Assembly: GCF_900109225.1 (NCBI RefSeq)
Contig: NZ_FNZK01000010.1
Coordinates: 1 to 64,000 of the forward strand
Direction of reading: 5' to 3'
Origin: Propionispira arboris
GTDB taxonomy: Bacteria; Bacillota; Negativicutes; Selenomonadales; Selenomonadaceae
DNA: 64,000 nucleotides
In this document: positions 18,283-26,866 of the stretch, piece after piece
Numbering within the stretch: the stretch's first letter is position 1
Layout of the letters: every line of letters begins with the position of its first letter
Notes under the pieces: generated by a model
The model's input: only the letters and a program-made list of their open reading frames with translations
Told to the model about the DNA's origin: nothing
Databases searched by the model: none
Position numbers and translations under genes: made by a program

Positions 18283-19236
18283 ATGAAAAAAAGAATTTTG
18301 GCGGTAGGTATTTTATTTCTTATGGTATTTTTAATTACAGGCTGTGGTGGCGATGATAAGGCCAACGCTTTGACCAGTCTTGACCAGAGAACCAACGTTG
18401 TGCGAGATGGGCATTTGAATGAACATCCTGACGTAAAGATCAGTGATGCCTATAATGCATTTTTCAGTAATCCACAATGGAAATATTTTGAAAGCAAGGA
18501 TGGCAAAAAAGTTGTGGAATTCAGTGGTAACTGCATGTATCAAGAAAAAGAAATCAATGTAAGGCAACAATTTATTCTGGGGGATGGAAATAGTTTTACG
18601 GTAGGAGCATTATCTTTCAATGAAATAGAGCAGAATAAATTAATTTCGGCAGCATTGATTTCAAAAGTATACGATGAATATTATAAGAAAAATTTAGGCA
18701 CTAACCCATCAGAGCAAAAAATAGGAGTAATTCAAAAAGCACAAAAATTGCTGAATGATAAAGGTGTACAAGGTACTGTCTTAGCGACTTCTTTAGAACA
18801 TAGTTCGGATGGTTTTTTATCGTTGGTAAAAAACGATAAGCAATATAAGTATATTCTTTGTGATAATGTAAATCAGCAAATTGCTGAAGTACCATTTTCG
18901 TGGAAAACATATAATTTCCTTGAAAATAAAAAACAAAAGAATGCACCACCACTTATATTTGATATGATAATTTTAAATGCTGTTCAAGATCTGGACCTAA
19001 AGGATGGGGCTTGGAATGGCGTTAATCATACGATTCCAATGTATGCACTATACAAATTTGATGGAAATGGGAACGTAATACCGGGTATGCTGTATAGTGG
19101 ATGGAGTGCGAAGCCGTCACATTATCAGGAACCTCTAAAAGAACAGAAAAATGTGGATATAGCCAATTTGTTTTTGACAGAAATGGTAGCATTACATGAA
19201 AATGTTCACTCAAATAAAGTTGACTTACCTGACTGA
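18283..19236 (+). CDS. Exported lipoprotein
   Basis: A 317-residue protein. The N terminus is a lipoprotein signal (KKR, hydrophobic stretch, lipobox LITGC with the modified Cys near residue 21). The remainder is soluble. Residues about 45-110 read YNAFFSNPQWKYFES with a following strand set, as in small surface lipoproteins whose domain measures the effect of a residue stretch on gene neighbours; no named family can be assigned. It is followed by two further exported proteins, suggesting a functional surface cluster. Confidence 0.65.
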   Translation: MKKRILAVGILFLMVFLITGCGGDDKANALTSLDQRTNVVRDGHLNEHPDVKISDAYNAFFSNPQWKYFESKDGKKVVEFSGNCMYQEKEINVRQQFILGDGNSFTVGALSFNEIEQNKLISAALISKVYDEYYKKNLGTNPSEQKIGVIQKAQKLLNDKGVQGTVLATSLEHSSDGFLSLVKNDKQYKYILCDNVNQQIAEVPFSWKTYNFLENKKQKNAPPLIFDMIILNAVQDLDLKDGAWNGVNHTIPMYALYKFDGNGNVIPGMLYSGWSAKPSHYQEPLKEQKNVDIANLFLTEMVALHENVHSNKVDLPD

Positions 19237-19330
19237 TTGTGAGGGGAATGCATGTAAGTAACGAAAAAAATAGATGTTTATTTTGTATTGGTAGCATATA
19301 AATATTTATAAAATTTGCGAGGACTGAAAT

Positions 19331-19900
19331 ATGATGTTAAAAAAATACAAGATATTATGCCTCATCGGGTTTATTATGGTTTTGTTTTCCAATGTGGTTT
19401 TTGCTGCTTCTTTTCAAACCGTAGCGGACACATTTTTGTCGCTTTATAAAGTAAATGAGGTAGATAAGAGTATTCTATATAATGAAGACATGCGTAAAAT
19501 AACGATTCGTATCCACAAAGTGGCTACTACAACAGATGAAATGCTTGTTTATAAAGATCAAACGGTTATTTATCAAAAGGAAATGCCTCATAACTGGTCA
19601 TATAGGATTTATCAATTAAAAAATGCCAGCGATGATCGTTTCGTTTATGCGATTAACTCTAACAAGGATCATTGGCTGATGGGCTATGATGCTACGAAAG
19701 ATAAATGGCAGGTTTATGCATCTAGTGCTGATTTTTATAATTCAGTACAAGGGGATCCATGGATTCAAGAAAAACATGGTGATATAATTTTGTCGTTTCA
19801 TGATATGGGAAAAGACAATCCAACACAGGAATACAGATTGTTCTGGGATACTCGTTCCAATTGGTTTGGGTATGAAGATTTAGGAATACATAGTAATTAA
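19331..19900 (+). CDS. Secreted hypothetical protein
   Basis: A 189-residue protein with a Sec signal peptide (residues 1-25, ending VVFAAS). The mature part is strand-rich with several tryptophans (WLMGYD, WQVYAS, WDTRSNWFGYED). No family recognised. GAGGA precedes the ATG. Confidence 0.6.
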   Translation: MMLKKYKILCLIGFIMVLFSNVVFAASFQTVADTFLSLYKVNEVDKSILYNEDMRKITIRIHKVATTTDEMLVYKDQTVIYQKEMPHNWSYRIYQLKNASDDRFVYAINSNKDHWLMGYDATKDKWQVYASSADFYNSVQGDPWIQEKHGDIILSFHDMGKDNPTQEYRLFWDTRSNWFGYEDLGIHSN

Positions 19901-19933
19901 AAAATGAAATTATAAATTTGGGAGGTTCTATCA

Positions 19934-20431
19934 ATGAGGAATATAGGCAAGCATTTGCATATTGCGAGGCTTTTGGTGGCAGGTTTTTTAGGGTTAAGTA
20001 TCAGTATGGCTATTGTTCCGTGTCAGGCTTACTTTAAAGGGGCACCCGCGTACAATTCAAATTATCGTCCTATTTATGCACATCAGGGCGTAGAAGTTTA
20101 TGTGGATTTAGCGTCAATTCACATTATGAAGGAAGATAATAAGAATTTGGAATTTACTGTTCTTACCGCATTTTGTGAGGAAGATGCAGATATGGTCACT
20201 GAAAGCGGCAAGACGATGCACTTTTTAGTCAATAAAAGCACACGACAGGCTTGGATATGGGCAGAAAATAAACAAACGTGGATGTATCTTGATTTAAATA
20301 GAACACCATATGGCTATGAAGAAAGTTCATTTACAGCGGTTAACCTGTGCTATGCATATCTGCATGGTGAATTTTTAAATGATTCTTCCGGTGACGCAAC
20401 AGCAGTTGGCGGAAATTATAAAGGCAATTAA
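19934..20431 (+). CDS. Secreted hypothetical protein
   Basis: A 165-residue protein with a Sec signal (residues 1-32, cleaved after CQA). The mature part is strand-rich: GVEVYVDLASIHI and FLVNKSTRQAWIWAENKQTW recall the short exported 'YxD...V' beta domains common in Negativicutes, but no firm family can be named. A GGGAGG ribosome site lies before the ATG. Only 33 bases separate it from the preceding secreted gene, so the two are probably co-transcribed. Confidence 0.6.
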   Translation: MRNIGKHLHIARLLVAGFLGLSISMAIVPCQAYFKGAPAYNSNYRPIYAHQGVEVYVDLASIHIMKEDNKNLEFTVLTAFCEEDADMVTESGKTMHFLVNKSTRQAWIWAENKQTWMYLDLNRTPYGYEESSFTAVNLCYAYLHGEFLNDSSGDATAVGGNYKGN

Positions 20432-20580
20432 ACGGCAGAGAAAACATAAACAATTAGCTAGCTAAGTAAGGTGAATACCGAATAATATGGGGGCAGTTGA
20501 TGAACTGTATTTTAGATTAAACACGGTTATTTTTGCTTGTTTTATTTTAAAACGTATATAACATAATAGTAATAGGGATA

Positions 20581-20619
20581 AGATATAAGAGTAGGCTTCG
20601 TCTACTCTTATATCTTTTT
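20581..20619 (+). terminator. Strong terminator after the exported-protein cluster
   Basis: A perfect 14-bp stem (AGATATAAGAGTAG with its complement at 20602-20615), loop GCTTCGT, followed by TTTTT. Confidence 0.85.
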
Positions 20620-20969
20620 CACTCGATTTGATTCCGCTTAATCCTAAACATCTCATAAGTCAGTGGCTAGCAACACGCTAGCTGGAATGAGATAATATAC
20701 CAAAGTAAAATTTTTTAAGCTTTTATAGTTTACTTGAAAAACTTGGAGAAGGTATATTTTTTCGTATCCAAATGTTATTGTGTTATATTGCGAAAGTTGA
20801 AATATTAATAGAAAACTAATGTAAATAAAAGATAGATAATGATATTTAACCTTAATAACATATTAATGATATATGTACAATATGATAACGAAGAATATCT
20901 GTAATATAATACTATATAAATAGAAGATAAGGTATAGGTAAAAAAGGGTGGCAAAAACAAGTTTAGAAA

Positions 20970-20993
20970 GTTATGTATAGAAATATACATAAC
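20970..20993. repeat. 10-bp perfect inverted repeat (possible oriT element)
   Basis: GTTATGTATA and its exact complement are separated by GAAA, about 105 bases upstream of the MobC-like gene. Relaxase-binding sites at transfer origins are typically inverted repeats next to the mob genes. The nick site cannot be identified by eye. Confidence 0.4.
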
Positions 20994-21050
20994 AAGATAG
21001 CATTTGTATAGCAGCGATATTTAAAAAAATATTTTCATACGAACAAAAAT

Positions 21051-21073
21051 GTAATTGAGATAATCAATTACAT
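21051..21073 (+). terminator. Hairpin directly before the MobC-like gene
   Basis: The stem TGTAATTGA/TCAATTACA with loop GATAA is followed by TTTTATTATTTT and then at once by the ribosome site GGAGATG. It can be an attenuator, or an operator of the RHH protein encoded downstream. Confidence 0.5.
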
Positions 21074-21098
21074 TTTATTATTTTGGAGATGATTCGTA

Positions 21099-21506
21099 AT
21101 GAAAAAGCAAAGCGTAGGAAAAGAAAAACAAATTAATGTAAGGCTGGATGAGAAGTCATTTTTGATGTTACAAGACAAACAAAAAATGACTGGATTAACA
21201 GCCAGCGAAATTGTTCGAGAATTAATTCAACATGGTGCTGTTAATTATATGCCAGAAGGCAAAGCGATTCTTGGGCAAGTCACAACTTTTCGTGATGAAG
21301 TCAATCAGGCTACATTGAAAATTGATGAACAGATCAATTTTGTAAAAAAAGAAATTCTTGAATTGAAAAATGATCCTCAAAAGTGTGGGTATTCTATTGA
21401 ACAAGAATTGCACAGAAAAGAAATGGAATTAGAAAGTTTACGCAAAATTTGGCAACAAGAAAAAGAAAAAGCCAGTAAAGGGGTTGATGATTGTGTCAGT
21501 ATTTAA
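21099..21506 (+). CDS. MobC-like ribbon-helix-helix relaxosome protein
   Basis: A 135-residue protein. The N-terminal 50 residues are a ribbon-helix-helix domain (KQINVRLDEKSFLML, then GLTASEIVRELIQHGAV). A coiled-coil tail (residues 65-130) follows. This plan, and the overlap with a relaxase-like gene, match MobC-type accessory proteins that load the relaxase at oriT and often autoregulate. Confidence 0.7.
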   Translation: MKKQSVGKEKQINVRLDEKSFLMLQDKQKMTGLTASEIVRELIQHGAVNYMPEGKAILGQVTTFRDEVNQATLKIDEQINFVKKEILELKNDPQKCGYSIEQELHRKEMELESLRKIWQQEKEKASKGVDDCVSI

Positions 21507-22002
21507 AGTTATCTCTAATGAGAATAATACGCCAGAAATTTTATACGATAAAATAATTTATATTATGAATCATTCGGCAACTCAATTAGATTATATTTAT
21601 GGTGTTAATGTTAATCCTTTTATGGCGTATAAAGAAATGATTTTCGCAAAAAAAGTGTTTGGTAAAATGCAGGGGAATGCGTTTTTGCACTTTGTTCTAA
21701 GTTTTGATAATGAAGATAAAATTAATTTTTCTACAATAATGGAAGTTGGCAAAAAAATTGGATATTTCTTAGCATACAATAATATCGTTGGATCACATCA
21801 AGTTTTATTGGCTATGCATACAGGAACGGATAATGTGCATTTTCATTTCCTTATGAATACGATAGATATTAAGTCTGGAGCTAGAATCGATTTATGGAAA
21901 CCAGAGCTTTATGCAATGAAGGATAGAATCAGTGAGATTTTACAATCGTATGATTTATCGACGATTAGAAAATATACTTTAGCAGATTTTAAGACGGCTT
22001 GA
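21487..22002 (+). CDS. Mini-relaxase (MobA/VirD2-like) of the mobilisation module
   Basis: About 171 residues. The HTGTDNVHFHFLMN segment (near residues 115-128) is the three-histidine metal-binding motif III of relaxases, and an upstream helix (YGVNVNPFMAYKEM) fits the family. No C-terminal primase or helicase domain is present: the protein is about the size of the catalytic domain alone. It overlaps the MobC-like gene by about 20 bases; ATG 21487 and GTG 21493 are both possible starts, the latter with better spacing to AAAGGGG. Together these indicate a mobilisable element relying on another element's transfer channel. Confidence 0.7.
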   Translation: MIVSVFKVISNENNTPEILYDKIIYIMNHSATQLDYIYGVNVNPFMAYKEMIFAKKVFGKMQGNAFLHFVLSFDNEDKINFSTIMEVGKKIGYFLAYNNIVGSHQVLLAMHTGTDNVHFHFLMNTIDIKSGARIDLWKPELYAMKDRISEILQSYDLSTIRKYTLADFKTA

Positions 22003-22017
22003 AAGGAGCAGAAAATT

Positions 22018-22215
22018 ATGGATACTAAAATTTTGTCGGAAAAGCAATTAGCAGCGGAATTACAATTATCATCTTGGACTGTTAGATCCTTGAGATTGCA
22101 AGCTGGGCTTCCGTACTTTAGGACAGCTGGAAGGATTTTTTATAGAATGTCCAGTGTCATAGAGTGGATGAGCGAAGAAGAAAAGAAAAATATGGAAAAG
22201 CACATATCCGCTTAA
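22018..22215 (+). CDS. xis: Excisionase-like HTH protein
   Basis: A 65-residue protein made of one MerR/Xis-type HTH (LSEKQLAAELQLSSWTVRSLR) and wing (GRIFYRMSSVIEWM). It lies directly upstream of the integrase, the classic place of the recombination directionality factor. AAAGGAG lies before the ATG; the gene starts 15 bases after the relaxase stop. Confidence 0.72.
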   Translation: MDTKILSEKQLAAELQLSSWTVRSLRLQAGLPYFRTAGRIFYRMSSVIEWMSEEEKKNMEKHISA

Positions 22216-22236
22216 AATAAAATTCATGGATAGGAA

Positions 22237-22270
22237 AATGCAGTCACAAAAATGTGGCTGCATTTTTTAT
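22237..22270 (+). terminator. Terminator between xis and int
   Basis: The stem ATGCAGTCACA with TGTGGCTGCAT (one mismatch tolerated) is followed by TTTTTTAT. The integrase ribosome site starts about 30 bases later. Confidence 0.75.
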
Positions 22271-22311
22271 ATGAAAATTTTATACGGAAATATAGAAAAG
22301 AGGTAAATATT

Positions 22312-23487
22312 ATGCCATCAAAAATGAGAAAACGTGGAGAAAATTCATATGAATTGACGGTTACAAATGGGTATGATTTTCAAGGGAAACAGATTATGAT
22401 TCGGAAGACGATCCAAGCTACTAGTGATAGAGATGCAAGAAAACAGTATAGTCAGTTTGAAGCCGAAGTCAGAAGTGGGGCTATTATTAAAACAGGCAAA
22501 CTAAAACTTGCAGAATTTGCTGAACAATGGTTTAGGGATTATTGCCAGGTGAAGCTTGCACCTATGACATTGCGTAATTATAAAAGATATCTAGAAAGAA
22601 GAATAATACCAGCAATGGGACACATTGATATGGTTGATTTGAAACCATATCATATTGTACCTTTTATTAATAGTTTACTAACGCCGGAGAAAAGGCTTGA
22701 TGGTAAATCTGAACCTGTTACGGGGCAAGCTGCGGCCTATTGTTATCGAGTACTGTCATCTATGTTAAATACAGCTGTGAAATGGCAGGTGATTCCATCC
22801 AATCCTTGCGATAGAGTTGATCCACCAGTTATAAAAAGACCTCATACAAGTGCTTTTACAGAAAATGAAGCGCTGAATATGTTGAATATGCTCTCTAATG
22901 AAGAAATAAAGTACAGAATTATGATTTCATTAGCGGTGACAACAGGATTGAGGTTGGGTGAATTGTTAGGTCTCATGTGGACAGATATAGATTTTTATAG
23001 AAATGTTTTGCAGGTTAACAGAAGTTGTCAGTCGTTAGCTGGACATGGCGTATTTACAAAGGAACCAAAGAATGAAAGTTCAATTCGTTGCGTAACATTG
23101 CCCAATACTATAATGGAAATGTTTATACAGTATAAAGCATGGCAGGATCAAGAAAAAGCTCAATTGGGGAATCAATGGATGCAAGGCGATTGGGTATTTA
23201 CCACATGGAATGGATCACTTTTAAATCCATCGACAGTATCACATTGGTTCCATAAATTTTTGAAGCGTAACGGTTTGCCAGAGATCCCTTTTCATGGATT
23301 ACGGCATACTTCAGCCACTTTGTTGTTAAGTGAAGGGGCTTCCCTTAAAAATGTAAGCAGCAGATTAGGTCATTCCGATATAAGAACGACGGGGAATATC
23401 TATGCGCATGCGTTACAAAGTGTGGATAAACAGCTGGCTCAAAAGATGGATGTGTTTTTGAATAAAGGTTCAGATAAAGAGCTATGA
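22312..23487 (+). CDS. int: Tyrosine recombinase/integrase
   Basis: A 391-residue phage/ICE-type integrase. An N-terminal arm-binding domain (residues 1-60), a SAM-like core-binding domain (65-165) and a catalytic domain with the full catalytic set: Arg214 (TTGLRLGE), His328 and Arg331 (HGLRH), His354 (LGHSD) and the nucleophile Tyr364 (NIYAHAL). All key residues are present, so it should be active. The start ATG (22312) has AGAGG upstream. It closes the mobilisation module (MobC, relaxase, Xis, Int), as in integrative mobilisable elements. Confidence 0.9.
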   Translation: MPSKMRKRGENSYELTVTNGYDFQGKQIMIRKTIQATSDRDARKQYSQFEAEVRSGAIIKTGKLKLAEFAEQWFRDYCQVKLAPMTLRNYKRYLERRIIPAMGHIDMVDLKPYHIVPFINSLLTPEKRLDGKSEPVTGQAAAYCYRVLSSMLNTAVKWQVIPSNPCDRVDPPVIKRPHTSAFTENEALNMLNMLSNEEIKYRIMISLAVTTGLRLGELLGLMWTDIDFYRNVLQVNRSCQSLAGHGVFTKEPKNESSIRCVTLPNTIMEMFIQYKAWQDQEKAQLGNQWMQGDWVFTTWNGSLLNPSTVSHWFHKFLKRNGLPEIPFHGLRHTSATLLLSEGASLKNVSSRLGHSDIRTTGNIYAHALQSVDKQLAQKMDVFLNKGSDKEL

Positions 23488-23951
23488 ATTTAAAATGAAT
23501 AAGAACGGTTTGGTTTCTTAGGTCGGCAATAGAATGGTATTTCGAAAGGATAAGAATATAGATGCTTTTAAGAATGTAGATCCGGTGGAAAGTAACCTTC
23601 GTTCTGTTTTTATTAAATATAGATTATAGTAATAGAAGACAAAAAACGGCATTTTTAAATAAATGCCGTTTTTAGGTGTAATTATTTTGCTTAGCGGATT
23701 TTTATTAGCTTTATGAAATCAATAGTAGCAAGGGGATTGAGCATTCTATAAAAAGCGCGATAAAAAACGGCAAGCAACTATAATAACGTGTATGGCCGTT
23801 TTGTGTTTTGTTGATATTTGTGTTACCTGTTTTGTTTTTAGAATTTTAGTTATTAAATTGATGTATAATAATTCTCTAAAAGGATATTTGCTTTATAGAC
23901 TTGGTTCATTGACTCAAGAGTCTTAGCCAGTTTGGTTTTTGTATAAGAGCT
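23488..23951. other. Intergenic region after int (probable element end)
   Basis: No gene. Contains a terminator (23641-23673) and a second CGGC/GCCG hairpin near 23767-23805. An attachment site would be expected here given the integrase at its edge, but no tRNA fragment or matching direct repeat was found by eye. Confidence 0.4.
23641..23673 (+). terminator. Terminator downstream of int
   Basis: AAAACGGCATTT pairs with AAATGCCGTTTT around a short AT loop, with A- and T-tracts on both sides, so it is potentially bidirectional. Confidence 0.8.
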
Positions 23952-26471
23952 CTACTCTTTTAGCAATAACCAATAGGTTGATTTTTTTTGTGTGATAACC
24001 GCGAACGAGCTTTTTTCGATATGATAATCAGGACTTTTGTCAGTGAGACATTTATTTATTTTGTTTAAAGAATATGGAGCAGACTTTGTTTTATCTTCCG
24101 GTCGCTTTCCATACGCATTTTTATATAGAGACTCAAACTTGTTTTTGAATGTATTTTGTTTGATTGAATCCATCCCGTAATCCAGATAAATTTTTTTTTT
24201 GTCTACTTGCAATTTGAATTTGGATTCTGGTTGTGCATTTTCGTCAAGAAAATGAATCAGTTCTTCGATGGAATCTTTAGTCTGTTGTACTTGCTGTTTT
24301 TGTATTGGCGAACTACAATAATTTTTCATATTGAACGACGCTATTTGTTCAATCCAGACAAGTTGCTCTATAATAGTAACATCAATTGTAGCATCATATT
24401 TTTGGCTTTTATGATTAAAAATAGACCGATATTTTTCTTGTTCAGAGATTAATATGGTTTTCTTCTCTTGTAAATCCTCTAGGTCCTTAAGTGGTGGATT
24501 AGTAGTTAATATAGTTTCAATTTTGTCAATTTCATTTGAAAAAAATTCGTATTTTTTCAAATAAGAATAATCAGTAAAGGATAGATGTGGATTATCTTCG
24601 GAGAGATTACCATTTCTGCTTTTTTCCAGATCACTAAGTTGTTGAGCTAGTTCTTTTGGCTTGAGATTGTTCCAGCTTTCAGGAATATGGATATTTTCAT
24701 CTGAAATTAAAGAAGGTTCTGTGCCAGGCTGTTTCGATATTATCTTTTCTAAAAATTTAGATTCATTTAATAAATTTATTTTTGCAAGGTGATTGTACAT
24801 TAACTTTTCATTTTTCTTTAATCCAAAGATGTTTTTAATGTGACTATCCTGCTGTATTAAACGATCATGGAAATTCCGCCGTTCTCTAGGATCCATGGTG
24901 TCAAAATCGGTAAGATCGTTCAAAATCCTCCTTTTAGTGGAAAAAATTTTTTTTAGATACGTAGAACTATATGCGGGAATATATAAATTTACTTGTATAC
25001 GATTAGTCTTGTCAATCCGCAGCCTTCCTAACATTTGCAAGAATTGAGTGCGATCAAAAAGGAAAATAACGATGTGTTTGACAGCTGTATCAGAAATATT
25101 GACACCATTTTCTATAACTGAAGTGGAGATTAAGACCTTAGCTGGAAAGGTTTCAGTTTTGACGATTTGTGTATAATTATCAGCGTCGATAGCATCTTGA
25201 TGGTTATTGGATGAGTATTTAGATTCCATGCTTATAAAAGTAGCCGTATTTTCAGCCTCTTTGTTAAGTTCGTTTTTTAGGAATTCACCAGCCTTTTTAG
25301 AGGGGACAAATACTATCCATTTTTCTTTTGGCTTTTCAATAAGCGTAGTTTTAATTATTCCTAAAATTGGACAATATTGATGTAAAGCATTGTCTTTGTT
25401 ATTTTCATTGTTTTTCTTTGATGAGGAGGAAAAAGAAAAATATTTTGGCTGAATGTAATCGTAGTTGCGAGTTATATCATAGATAACAGCATTTTTTTTA
25501 TTATAAAGAGGCGTTAGTGGTATGGTTTTATTGTTGTGACTGTAGGAAACAAATGTATTTGGTGAATCTGAATCTAAATCCAGATTAAAGTAAAAGTTGG
25601 GAGTAGGTATTCCTACTCGAAAGCTAATTTGTGGCAATGAAAATGGAAATGGAAAAGAATAATAGATATCTTTATTATTGGCAATATGTTTTTCACAGAA
25701 CTTACTAAATAGAAAAGGGAGAGACACTTGTTTGACGTAAAGTGCAAGAGGCGTATTAGGATTATCGAGTGTGAAATCAGCATCGTTGGCAAATAATGGG
25801 ATTTGAGAGTTGTCTGTGATGGAAGCAATGTTCGGTAAACATTCTTTTTTGATAATGCAAGGAATAACATCATCTAGTGTTGCTGACATATATATTCGAA
25901 TAGAATTTTTAAATCTTGTAGTAATGGTTTGGAGAATATGCTCGGTTATATGGTTAAATTTTGCATCTGAAAAGAAAAAATGACATTCATCTATAATGAC
26001 AAAAGCATATTTGTCGTTTAATAAATCTTGATTTCCTAACAAACTTTGATATGAACAAATTTTTATATTTCCAAAATCAAAATAGTTATCGAAGCCCTTA
26101 TCACTATAATTTTCTAATTCTGGTACATATTTTTTGTCGTGTCTGTCAGTTAGGAAATCAATTTTTTCTGCAAGACGTTGTTTTGTTTGCCGACCCAATG
26201 CAATTCTGTTACTGAGTATTAAAATTTTTTCTGGCAGGAAAGAAGTATTTTGATTGTGCTCTAAAATAGCAGGAACCAGGGTGTTTTCAATAAAATAATT
26301 TTTCCCCGAGCCAGTTTGTGCAGAAATAAAAACAGGGGTTTTTGGAGTCCATTTATAAAGCCAGTCATTGCCGATAGCTTCGCTAACAGATGAATTATCA
26401 AAAACGTTATATTGTGTATTTTTTAAATAGCTCATAGGTGAGTCATTGTTGCGAAAAAGCGTTGTGCTCAT
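23952..26471 (-). CDS. SF2 DEAD/DEAH-type helicase, 839 residues
   Basis: A superfamily 2 helicase. Walker A AQTGSGKN at 51-58 (Asn instead of the usual Thr/Ser after Lys), motif II VIIDECHFFF near 165, motif III YMSATL. The C-terminal helicase domain has VLISTSVIENGVNISD and QMLGRLRID (motif VI arginines). The N-terminal 40 and the C-terminal 300 residues are not recognised; the latter are charged and coiled-coil-rich. It is divergent from the dynamin operon, with about 395 bases between them. AAGGAGGATGA precedes the ATG. The role is unknown; the helicase and dynamin genes may form one unit. Confidence 0.75.
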   Translation of the reverse strand: MSTTLFRNNDSPMSYLKNTQYNVFDNSSVSEAIGNDWLYKWTPKTPVFISAQTGSGKNYFIENTLVPAILEHNQNTSFLPEKILILSNRIALGRQTKQRLAEKIDFLTDRHDKKYVPELENYSDKGFDNYFDFGNIKICSYQSLLGNQDLLNDKYAFVIIDECHFFFSDAKFNHITEHILQTITTRFKNSIRIYMSATLDDVIPCIIKKECLPNIASITDNSQIPLFANDADFTLDNPNTPLALYVKQVSLPFLFSKFCEKHIANNKDIYYSFPFPFSLPQISFRVGIPTPNFYFNLDLDSDSPNTFVSYSHNNKTIPLTPLYNKKNAVIYDITRNYDYIQPKYFSFSSSSKKNNENNKDNALHQYCPILGIIKTTLIEKPKEKWIVFVPSKKAGEFLKNELNKEAENTATFISMESKYSSNNHQDAIDADNYTQIVKTETFPAKVLISTSVIENGVNISDTAVKHIVIFLFDRTQFLQMLGRLRIDKTNRIQVNLYIPAYSSTYLKKIFSTKRRILNDLTDFDTMDPRERRNFHDRLIQQDSHIKNIFGLKKNEKLMYNHLAKINLLNESKFLEKIISKQPGTEPSLISDENIHIPESWNNLKPKELAQQLSDLEKSRNGNLSEDNPHLSFTDYSYLKKYEFFSNEIDKIETILTTNPPLKDLEDLQEKKTILISEQEKYRSIFNHKSQKYDATIDVTIIEQLVWIEQIASFNMKNYCSSPIQKQQVQQTKDSIEELIHFLDENAQPESKFKLQVDKKKIYLDYGMDSIKQNTFKNKFESLYKNAYGKRPEDKTKSAPYSLNKINKCLTDKSPDYHIEKSSFAVITQKKSTYWLLLKE

Positions 26472-26866
26472 TATTATGTCATCCTCCTTATTAAGAGCAA
26501 GATAAATATCTATAAAAATGAATTTCTATTAAAAAAAAAGATGTCCTGCTGAGAATTCAAAAAAATTAAAAATGACCATCGGTATTGCAGAAAATATTTA
26601 TAGCATCGAGGCATCAATATCCATTATTTTAGAAAAGGAACGATCCTAATCATTTTTACAGGCTGTTTGGAAATATTTAGGATGAGAAACGCAAAGGTGA
26701 CAAATTATTTACTAGGGAAAATATATCTTAAAATGAGCTGTTTTGCCTAAGAATATAACTAGAACAGAATGTTGGAAATGACAATATTGGTAAAAAAAGG
26801 CTTGCGTAGAAGCGTGTCGAATATTATTTAAATAGTTTACCAACTATAAGCTTGTGAGGTGATGAT
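26472..26866. promoter_or_regulatory. Divergent intergenic region, helicase versus dynamin operon
   Basis: No gene. The divergent promoters of the helicase gene and the six-gene dynamin operon must lie here. A short inverted pair ATCCTAA/TTAGGAT (26643-26685) is visible; no strong promoter could be assigned by eye. Confidence 0.35.

Larger units (their letters stand above)
20432..21098. other. AT-rich intergenic region before the mobilisation genes
   Basis: No gene. A strong terminator lies at 20581-20619, followed by about 400 bases of very AT-rich sequence with two inverted repeats (20970-20993 and 21051-21073) just upstream of the MobC-like gene. This is the expected location of a transfer origin. 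Confidence 0.5.

Noticed and set aside
23488-23951. Attachment site of the integrase
   Set aside because: Expected here, but no tRNA fragment or direct repeat linking it to another position could be found by eye, so none is claimed.
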